This document shows positions 7,693-16,000 of a DNA stretch of 18,345 bases, piece after piece (within the stretch, counting starts at the first letter, position 1; the number at the start of each line of letters is the position of its first letter). The DNA lies in NCBI GenBank assembly GCA_902492655.1, contig CABUMF010000039.1:1-18345 (forward strand). The letters run 5' to 3'. The notes under the pieces are model-generated. The model made no database searches. It was not told where the DNA came from and worked only from the letters and a program-made list of their open reading frames with translations. A program made the position numbers and the translations under genes. This DNA is from an uncultured Eubacteriales bacterium. Lineage in GTDB: Bacteria; Bacillota; Clostridia; HGM11514.

Positions 7693-7854
7693 TGCGGCGA
7701 GTGATGTTAAATCCGAACCCAAGGCAGAATTTTCTATTTCCTCGAAGGTAATAGTTACTGTACCGCCTTTGTAGTTACAATCAATTATAATTTTGTCATA
7801 TAATAAGTAAACAGAGTTAAGAAAGATGTTTACAAGCCTTCTGCGATGTTCCAA
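7693..7854 (-). pseudogene. C-terminal fragment of a large serine recombinase
   Basis: About 54 residues resemble the extreme C-terminus of large serine recombinases carried by clostridial integrative elements and prophages. The start 'EHRRRLVNIFLNSVYL', the middle 'YDKIIIDCNYKGGTVTITFEEIE' (split here only in description) and the end 'GSDLTSLAA' follow the usual 'V..F.N.VYLYDDKI...NYK.GT..I...E' pattern. The catalytic resolvase domain, the recombinase domain and the coiled coil are all absent, so it is inactive. The frame remains open to 7588, but that tail runs through the terminator and the proB promoter and is not real. A stop codon sits immediately before the fragment, at the junction with the IS3 remnant. 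Assignment is by remembered family pattern; a profile search would settle it. Confidence 0.65.
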
Positions 7855-8237
7855 TTAAGAGCCACTTGCGGTATTATGGGATTGTAATACGTTTCGGTAC
7901 ATGCAAATATATCGGTTTGCGCTTCAGCTTTTGTTTCGTAATGCTTGTGATGAATGAGCCAGCATTTTGACAGCTTAAAGGTTCTCGGCAAGCTGCTTGC
8001 GAAGAGCTCGGTTTTCAGCTTCAAGCTCACGCTGACGCTTGTCGTTGCGGTTTTGCCTGTAGGTTGCACCTGCTGAAAGCCGGCGCGTTTGAGTCATGAC
8101 TTAAGAGTGTCGATGCATATCCCGAGTTCGGCAGCAACCTCTTTGGAAGGGCGACCTTGCTCGATGACCATTTTAATCGCACCACTATTAAATGCCTCGT
8201 CATAGCGAGGTGGCATTGTTCCTTTTTTGGTTGACAT
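7830..8237 (-). pseudogene. IS3-family insertion sequence remnant (OrfA start joined to OrfB end)
   Basis: The OrfA-like start at ATG 8237 has a perfect AGGAGG site (8250-8245) and encodes 'RYDEAFNSGAIKMVIEQGR' then 'PSKEVAAELGICIDTLKS', the helix-turn-helix of IS3-family OrfA. The expected Trp after 'TLKS' is a TGA stop (8096-8094). A one-base loss near 8050-8054 then shifts the frame; in the corrected frame 'KRQRELEAENRALRKQLAE' gives the OrfA leucine-zipper region. After about base 7985 the sequence jumps to an OrfB C-terminus, 'IHHKHYETKAEAQTDIFA' followed by 'ETYYN' and 'ALNW'. The DDE catalytic core (roughly 250 residues) is missing. The element is therefore dead by stop, frameshift and internal deletion. 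I could not identify terminal inverted repeats or a target-site duplication. Confidence 0.8.
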
Positions 8238-8279
8238 AAAAATTCCTCCTTTGATTTTGGATTTGTTTGTATCAATTCA

Positions 8280-8307
8280 ATTATATCACACTTTTTCTGC
8301 CAATCAA
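8280..8307 (-). promoter_or_regulatory. Promoter reading into the IS3 remnant
   Basis: On the minus strand TTGATT (8307-8302), a 16-bp spacer and TATAAT (8285-8280), preceded by an extended -10 TG, form a plausible promoter. It lies about 45 bp upstream of the OrfA ATG and is probably the original transposase promoter, still intact although the gene is dead. Confidence 0.6.
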
Positions 8308-8460
8308 ATCTGGGAAGGAGGCACGATTGCTTTACGTTGAAGTCAAAAAAGATTAAACTTTAGGAAATATCATTAAAACTTTGTCTTACGCCTGATACAA
8401 TAGAAAATTAATATAAAAGCAATGAGGAAAATTAGAAAATATTTATAAGAAAAAACTCTT

Positions 8461-8514
8461 AAAACTGAAAAAGCCCGAATATTCAAGCAAAATTCAGATT
8501 GCATATTTGGGCTT
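8461..8514 (-). terminator. Orphan terminator-like hairpin on the minus strand
   Basis: AAGCCCGAATAT (8471-8482) pairs with ATATTTGGGCTT (8503-8514) with one mismatch and a 20-base loop. Read on the minus strand the stem is followed by TTTTTCAGTTTT, so it would terminate leftward transcription. No minus-strand gene lies to its right in the window. It may be a relic or may block antisense transcription. Confidence 0.45.
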
Positions 8515-8613
8515 AATACAACAAGACTGATGTTTCCGTAATTAATTTCATTGGTAAATTCCTACCCCCGTTTTTGTGCATATGGAAAAATTTGAAAAAA
8601 ATGGATCAAATTC

Positions 8614-8642
8614 TTGACTTCACTCGCTTTTAGTGTTATAAT
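8614..8642 (+). promoter_or_regulatory. Sigma-A promoter of the cohesin/dockerin operon
   Basis: TTGACT (8614-8619), a 17-bp spacer and TATAAT (8637-8642), with TG at 8634-8635 giving an extended -10, form a strong promoter. Start of transcription is expected near 8649, so the first gene has a long untranslated leader of about 185 nt. No other promoter of similar quality was noticed between the three downstream genes, which are separated by 15-16 bases. Confidence 0.8.
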
Positions 8643-8672
8643 TTAATAGGTAGTAACATAATTACTTGATGA

Positions 8673-8694
8673 CCACATAATGATAATTATGTGG
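8673..8694 (+). promoter_or_regulatory. Perfect 9-bp hairpin in the leader of the cohesin/dockerin operon
   Basis: CCACATAAT (8673-8681) and ATTATGTGG (8686-8694) are exact inverted repeats around the loop GATA. The hairpin lies about 25 nt into the predicted transcript and has no T-run after it, so it is not a terminator. It could stabilise the mRNA 5' end or, as DNA, be an operator. I do not recognise any known riboswitch around it. Confidence 0.5.
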
Positions 8695-8834
8695 AATTTA
8701 ACTGATGAAGGCGTATTTGGCATAATATATGCGAACTGTATGAAAATATAAAAATTGCGATGTCATAATTAGAATACTGGAAAGATGAAAATTAATTTTG
8801 CATATAAATGTGAATATGAAGGAGAAATAACAAA

Positions 8835-10010
8835 ATGAAAAAGTTTAAAATGTTTATATTATTGTTGTGTTGTTTCACGATGCTATGCTTTCCTTGTCAG
8901 GCGGAGACATCACCACCGCATTTTGAGGTGAGTGCAACAGCTGATGCTGTAAAAGTGGATGATATTATATATCTGCTTGTTAATCTAAAAGATAATGCAG
9001 GTTTTGGTGCTGCACAGTTTTGTGTCACATATGACAAAGATAAGTTGTTATTAGAGAATGCAACATTGGGTGAACTTATACCAAGCGGAGCTATTACTTC
9101 TATAAACACAGACATTATCGGCGAAATAAATTTTTCTGTAATATCCATTCAGGACATAACTGATAGTGGAACGTTGTTGGTGTCAAAATTCAAGGTACAG
9201 GATGGCGGAACAGCCAAATTTGATTTTAAGTTGCTTGCTTATGCTGACAGTACCGGCACAAGCCTCAACTCAACAAGTAACGATACCGAAATCGTAATAG
9301 AATCAGATACGACTTCAGATGAATCAGAAAATGAATCTGCAGATGTTCCTGAAATCGATACACCGAGCGCAAGACCGAGTGGTGGTACAAGCACTAAACC
9401 GGCAAAACCAACCGATACTAAAAAAGAAGAAGAAAAAATAGAGCCCATACAACCCGAACCACCAAAAGAAAACAAGCAGATTTCTTTTTCGGATATAGCA
9501 GAAACCCATTGGGCATACAATCAAATTCACAAAGTTGCGGAAATGGGCTTGTTCAGCGGAACGGGAGAAAATATTTTCTCGCCTGATTTACCGATGACAA
9601 GAGCAATGTTCGTAACGGTGCTTCACAGATATGCCGGTAGTCCCGAAGCAGAAAAATCAGATTTTTCCGACATTGAAGATAGTTGGTACACAGATGCAGT
9701 TTCGTGGGCAGCACGGAATGGAATTGTATCGGGCACCGGAGAAAACAAATTCTCACCGGATGAATACATAACACGAGGGCAGATTGCTACCATACTTTGC
9801 AGATACAAAAATGGTAAAAGCCTTGATGTAAATTCTATAAATAGTTTCAATGATTCGGGCACAATCCCTGATTGGGGTAAAGAGTCAATTGCTTGGGCAA
9901 TTGAACAAGGACTAATTATGGGGCGCACCGATGGCAATATAGCATTTAACGACAATGCCACAAGAGCAGAAACAGCGGTTATATTTACAAGATTTTTAAA
10001 TATAAGATAA
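8835..10010 (+). CDS. Cell-surface anchoring protein: one cohesin-like domain plus three SLH domains
   Basis: The start is ATG 8835, with AAGGAG (8819-8824) ten bases upstream; the product has 391 residues. Residues 1-23 are a signal peptide with several cysteines but no proper lipobox. Residues ~29-157 are cohesin-like: 'VKVDDIIYLLVNLKDNAGF', then 'AAQFCVTYDKDKLLLENA', 'GEINFSVISIQDI' and 'GTLLVSKFKVQ' follow the beta-strand pattern of the dockerin-binding fold. Residues ~158-214 are an acidic, Pro/Thr/Lys-rich linker. Three SLH domains follow (~216-268, ~275-328, ~335-389), each with the F-x-D start, central Trp and a TRAE-type motif (TRAM, TRGQ, TRAE). SLH domains bind pyruvylated secondary wall polymer, so this should tether a dockerin partner to the wall, like the OlpA-type anchors of Clostridium thermocellum. 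The next gene, 16 bases on, encodes a dockerin protein, its obvious candidate ligand. The binding pair is inferred, not shown. Confidence 0.85.
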   Translation: MKKFKMFILLLCCFTMLCFPCQAETSPPHFEVSATADAVKVDDIIYLLVNLKDNAGFGAAQFCVTYDKDKLLLENATLGELIPSGAITSINTDIIGEINFSVISIQDITDSGTLLVSKFKVQDGGTAKFDFKLLAYADSTGTSLNSTSNDTEIVIESDTTSDESENESADVPEIDTPSARPSGGTSTKPAKPTDTKKEEEKIEPIQPEPPKENKQISFSDIAETHWAYNQIHKVAEMGLFSGTGENIFSPDLPMTRAMFVTVLHRYAGSPEAEKSDFSDIEDSWYTDAVSWAARNGIVSGTGENKFSPDEYITRGQIATILCRYKNGKSLDVNSINSFNDSGTIPDWGKESIAWAIEQGLIMGRTDGNIAFNDNATRAETAVIFTRFLNIR

Positions 10011-10026
10011 GAAAGGAAAAGGCAAA

Positions 10027-13000
10027 ATGAAAAGTATGAAACAAATTATTTCAATCCTTTTAACTTTGGCAATGACAATGAGCATGGTAACAATACCTGC
10101 TCTTGCCGAAGAAGCAGAAATCGAAAAGGTTATAACAGATAATACTGTTTTAACAGAACCTTTCGATGTAACAAACGAAGAAGAGGTCGATGCAGGTCTT
10201 TATCCTTATGACCAGAAGACTGTTATTGTAAAGCTTGCCAAAAAGGCTAATGCAATAGATGTGGAAGGCATTGTACGCATAGAATATCTTTTTAAAGCAA
10301 AAGACGGATTCTGGTACACTGCACATCTTGCAGATGGTGTGACACCTAAAATGGCAATTGAAGCTTTGCGAAGCACATCTTCTGTTTTACTTGCAGAATA
10401 TAACTTCCTGTATGAAACAGGTGCGACAACTCTTTGTGATAACGAGGGTGTTTCTGCAGACGTAAGCAGTAATGGCAAATCCAAAGACCAGTGGCACTTA
10501 GATAGTTGCGGCTTCCAGAAAGCGTGGAAAAAGCTGAAAAACGATAAGAAGAACCCCGGTGGTGATTCAGGCGTTATTGTTGCGGTTATCGACACCGGTG
10601 TTGACTATGACCATGAAGATTTAAAAAACAATATGTGGACGAATCAGGGCGAAGTTCCCGGTGACGGTATAGACAACGATAGAAATGGCTATGTAGACGA
10701 CTACTATGGTGTAAATATCGTTGCTAAAAAAGGCAATGGTGATGATGACCATGGTCATGGCACACATGTTGCAGGTATCATTGCGGCAGGCAATAATAAT
10801 GTAGGTGTTGTTGGTCTTGCTTATAACACCAAGATTATGGCAATCAAAGCAGGTCAGGCGAGCGGATATTTCTTAAATACCGATGTTTGTAAAGCTATTG
10901 ACTATGCAAGAGAAAATGGTGCAGATGTAATCAATATGTCATTTGGTTCTACTGCAACAACAATTGCAGTTCAGGATGCTTTAGAAGAAGCATACACCCA
11001 TAGTGTGCTTGTTGCGGCTGCGGGTAATGATAGTGCGCCAAACGAAGGATTACCTTGCTACCCTGCGGCATATAGCTTTGTATTAGGTGTAATGAGTGTT
11101 GATGACTACGGCGTAGAATCATCTTTTACAAATTATGATGTAAAAAGGTTTAATGATGTCGAATACGAGCTTTATGCACCGGGTAATGCAATTACAAGTA
11201 CCATTCCTAATGATAAATATGCAACATGGAATGGTACATCTATGGCGGCACCGATTGTTTCTGCTATGGCGGCGGTTATAAGAAGTGTTTATAATGACTC
11301 TGATATGTATCCGACAAAGTTTATCTACGGTCAGCTTGCATCAACATCCGAAAGATATGCAGAATGTTGTGATCCGGATTCACATGGACCTCACAACCTT
11401 CCTCAGATTGCAAATCTCTATGATGCACTTTACAAACTTCCGCATCCTGAAATTTCTGTAAGTAATTACACAACTTTTGATACATCAGATATTGATAAAA
11501 ATAACAACGGTGACGGCACAATCGACTCAGGTGAAACAATTACGCTTGGTTTTGAACTTCGTAACCGTTGGGGTATGAGCGAGGATACAATTGTTACAAT
11601 TGATGCTCTTTCTCCTGCCGATATTCCAAATCCTTATGTTGAATTTTCTGCAGATGGTGAAAAATTTGGTGATAGTGCAAGTATAAACTATAAGAGTGTT
11701 GGTACATACTCAACACAGGACTGTGGAAAAATTATTGAGAATGATTTATGGACGGGATGGGAAAATCCTTTCTATTTAAAGGTTGCACAAGATGCACCAA
11801 ATGAAACAATTCTTGCAATCAATGTAAATGTATCTTGCAAAAATGCACTTGATGAAGAGGATAAATCAACATATTCATCAAATGCGACAATAAATCTTAT
11901 TGTTAAAAACGGAATTATTCTCCCTCAGATTATTGACGAGGATATGACACTTACAAAAGATAACTATTATATTATTCAGAACCAAACTGTTATTGAAGAA
12001 GGTGCAACAGTTACAGTTACCGAGGGCACTAATATTCAGTTCTGGACAAATGATAAAACAGATGCTTATGCCGATCAATATATGGCAAGTCTTGCCGTAA
12101 AGGGAAAACTAAATTGTATCGGCACAGAAGAAGAACCTGTTAAAATTTTTCCGAGTGACTTGATGGGAAATTACCGTGTGGAAATTTATCAGGACGGCGG
12201 AGAAATATACTATAATCATACAAATATTACAAATTTATTCTCTGAAACCGACAGTTACAATAGTAAACGTGCATTTACAAAGGCTGAAAATTGTGTGTTT
12301 AATCAAAATTATAAAGGTTATTTGTCATACAGATATCTATATAATGGCAAAATAGAATCGAATAGTAGCTCTCCTGAATTTAATGGTGGTTTTGCTAAAA
12401 ATTGCGTGTTTTATAAGCTTGGCACCGACTATTCAAACGGATGCTACTTGAATATCAATTGTGACACTTGTATTTTTGTTGACAGCAATATTGAATTTGA
12501 CATCTACGGTAAAAATACATTTGAGAATTGCGTTTTTTATGGGAATAACAATTATTGGGATAGCACATCAAAAGGAGGAACAAGTTCCTATAAAGTATGT
12601 CAATTTCAAATAAGCTCACTTGAAAAAGTTGCACGAGATGAAGTGAGTGGAAATACATATTTAAATGTAGAAGCCGTGTTGACCTGTAATGATATAAAGC
12701 CTATAAACAAATTGGCAGAGTTTATGGGCGGTCATTTAGCATATATCGAAACTAAAGAAGAATTGGAATTTTTGAAAAATTCCGGGATGTATGGTATTCT
12801 TGGTGCAAAATACGAAAACAAAAATTACCAATGGTTAAATGGAGATAAAATTAATGATTTTGTTACACCGTCAAATTCTGATGTATTTGGTTACTTGGCT
12901 CTTTTCAGCGATGGTACCGTGAAGAGTATTAAGAGTGGTTACGGTTCTTATGTCATCGAACTCCCTGATGAAATTCATATAGAAGAACTTTCTTTTGCAA

Positions 13001-16000
13001 AAGAAAGCGTTATAATGGATACCTCTGTTACTTATCAAGCAAATGCACAGATTTATCCTTCAACTGCAATGGATAAAAAAGTTCTTTATTTCTCAAGCAA
13101 TACTGCTGTTGCAACTGTTGATGAAAACGGACTTGTAACACCGATTACAGCAGGTACTGCTACAATTTATGCCTTCTCTGAAGATATGCAGGTATCTTCA
13201 TCCATGGAAGTTGTTGTAAAAGACGAAGTTAAGGCAACTAAAATTAACGTTCCTGAAAAACTGAAAATAAATATTGGAGAATCTGCAAGCCTGAATGCTT
13301 CAGTTATACCTGCAAACACAACCAAAAATCCGACATATATGAGTAGTGACGAAAGTGTTGCAACTATCGACACAGTTGGGAATATTACAGCAGTTTCAGA
13401 GGGTGAAGCGGTTATCACAGCATCTGTTTCAAATGGTGATGAAGTTTTAACTGCCGAAACTTTAGTTTCCGTTGTAGTGCCTGTAGAAACAATCAAATTT
13501 GACAGAGAAGTGTTTTATGTTAAACCGGGTGAAACAAAAGAAATTTTACCTGTTATAACTCCTGATAATGCAACTAATCAGAATTTGATTTGGGATTCTT
13601 CAAATCCTGAAATTTGTTATGTAAATGAAAATGGTGAGCTTGTTGGTGTATCGGAAGGTGCGGCTACCTTAAAAGCGACTGTTGAAAATACAGATTTATC
13701 GGCTTATGTAACAGTTTATGTCAGCAATGAGTATAGCTCTGCTCCTAAAATTGTAAAAGCATGGCCTTGTTCCGATGACTACAATAAAGGTTTGTTGTAT
13801 ATTATAACTGAAGATGGCAATCTTTGGCAATGGGGATATAACTCACGCGAGGGTGTGACTTATAAAAATGCTTCCAGAATTGATTTGTATAATGAGAATA
13901 ACGAAAAAATAGAAGTAGCATCTATGGCATACTATAAAGGGAATAATTATTATAGTGTTGTTCTTGATAAAAGCGGGAGTTTATATAGAATTCGCACTGG
14001 TAGTCGCTACTTTCTAAGTAAAAATAGTGTACTTTCAAAAATAGCTGAAAACGCTGTGAGTCTTATCGAAGATGAAAGCACTTCGAGTCCTTCTGATTGT
14101 ATAGCCATTATGCAAGATGGTTCAGTGATGGTGTTTGGAAATAACTGGGGTGGCAAACTTGGCGTTGGTGGAAGTGGGCAGTACATCGAAGATGGTGTAA
14201 TCGTACGCCTTGATAACGGAGAGAAAGTTGTTGACGGGTACAGTTATGAAAACAAAACATATTTGCTGACAGAAAACGGTAATATGTATACTGCCGGTGG
14301 AAACTATGAAGAATTTACCAAGGTGTATGAAAATATTGAATATCTTAAGAATGGATACGCATATACAAACACAGACTACTGTAAGCTTTCTGATGCAACA
14401 AGTGGATTTAAACCTATTAAACATACGGGTATGATTAATGACAGTGTATATATAGAAGACGGGAAGGTATACTATTCCGAAACTAAAGCACTTTCACTCG
14501 ACAATATTGTGGATGGTGTTCAATACTACACTGACTATCCTGCTAGCTGTTGTTTTCTGTTTATAACAGAAGATGAAGCATTATATTATTTACAAGGAAC
14601 TTCAATTAATGACGACTCCAATCCCCAAAATATAAAAATATCGCCACTTTATATTGAAACACCACCTTCTTTAAGAGAAAACGGAACTAATCTATTAGAT
14701 GTAGTTTGCGATGATAACGGCAATATAACTTCCGCAATATTGAAGGATGAACAGCTTACGCTTAACTTTGATTCAAATCTGACTGCCGGTGACCAATATA
14801 ATTATATAAATGTAATAGAAAATGGTGTACAGGTAGCTGCTAAGAAAAACCTTGACCTTAATAAGTTAACTGTTCAGATTACAGGTGGATTTATTGAAGG
14901 TACGCAATATGTTTTGACAATTCCGGCAAAGGCATTAATAAACGACTCATCTATTTCAAATGAAGAAATCACAATAACATTTACTTATCAGCCGGATGGG
15001 AAAGATGTTGAAGAAGATGAAACTCCTGTTATTCCTGAAATTCCGGAAGAAAATGAGGAACAAAGCGAACAAAAACACATTCACGAGTTTGAAACAGAAA
15101 CGGTAATGCCAACACTTGAAGCAGAAGGAAAAATTACAAATATCTGTGAATGTGGCGTAACAGCTGAAACAATTCTTCCTAAAGTAATTGAGCGCGATAG
15201 CTTTACTGCAGAAGATTACACCAAGCTTTATAACGAATTTGTTGAAAAGGGCTTCAATACTTATGTATCAGGAAGTGCCATTCTTAACCGACTTAATGAC
15301 GATGATGTTTCAAAATGGCTCAGAATAACGGCACCGGAAGGTGAACAAAAATATGGCTTTGGCGGAAACTACTGGGGCACAACAAATCCTGAGCTTATCA
15401 ATCATCAGATAGTTGACTACAATGACTTTATCACTTTAGGTGATATTAACGAGGGTGAGATTTTAACAAAAGCTCCCGAAAACACCTTCCCGTTTGTAAC
15501 AGAAGCATATCTTCTTGATGCTGCGGGCGAAGTTCAGAGTATCGTATCAGGTGGTAAGGTTAAGTTTGTTGTTAAATTCAACCGTGATATGGATACTGTA
15601 TACGGAGCAAAGGTGTTCTTCGGAAGCTCATATCCTTATGCGGAATATGAAATCGAAGGTTCATTTGCAGATGCAAGAACCTGGGTTGGTGAAACAGAGC
15701 TTAAAACTGTTATCGAAAACGGCTATCAGTTTATAAGAGTTACAGACGGTCGTACAGCAGCTGATGAAAACGGTGAACATCTAAAGCTTTATGATGACTG
15801 GGCAAGATTTGGTTTTGAGATTGATACCACAACTGCAATGGCAATGATGATGCAGGGTTATGCAGATAACGACGGCATTCATTTAGAGTGGATGCAGGAC
15901 GATTATGATACCCTTGCAGGTTACAATGTATATCGCGCAGACAACGAAGACGGTAACTATGTAAGAATCAACAAAACAATCATTCCGTCTGACGAAAACA

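Larger units (their letters stand above)
8308..8834. other. AT-rich intergenic region without a convincing gene
   Basis: I find no coding sequence with a ribosome binding site here on either strand. The region contains an orphan minus-strand hairpin (8461-8514), the + strand promoter at 8614-8642 and about 185 nt of leader with a small hairpin. Bases 8310-8460 are plain AT-rich DNA in which I see no feature; they may hold the outer end of the decayed IS element, which I could not delimit. Confidence 0.6.

Noticed and set aside
8680..8751. 23-codon open frame in the leader of the cohesin/dockerin operon
   Set aside because: It has no recognisable ribosome binding site and its ATG lies inside the leader hairpin. 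No amino-acid run typical of attenuation peptides is present. Mentioned under the leader finding but not annotated as a gene.
8649..8834. Cyclic-di-GMP or other known riboswitch in the leader
   Set aside because: I could not find the conserved core bases of the c-di-GMP-I or -II aptamers or another riboswitch class; only one simple hairpin is visible.
8835..8905. Lipoprotein signal in the SLH anchor because of its cysteine-rich signal peptide
   Set aside because: The cysteines are not preceded by a proper lipobox (L-[AST]-[GA]-C), and the protein already has three SLH domains for wall attachment.
10206..10595. Antisense open frame of 129 codons opposite the protease prodomain
   Set aside because: It lies entirely opposite a strongly supported coding region, has no ribosome binding site and gives a low-complexity, unrecognisable product. 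The same reasoning applies to the other antisense frames, such as 3043-3402, 9239-9520 and 17682-17972.
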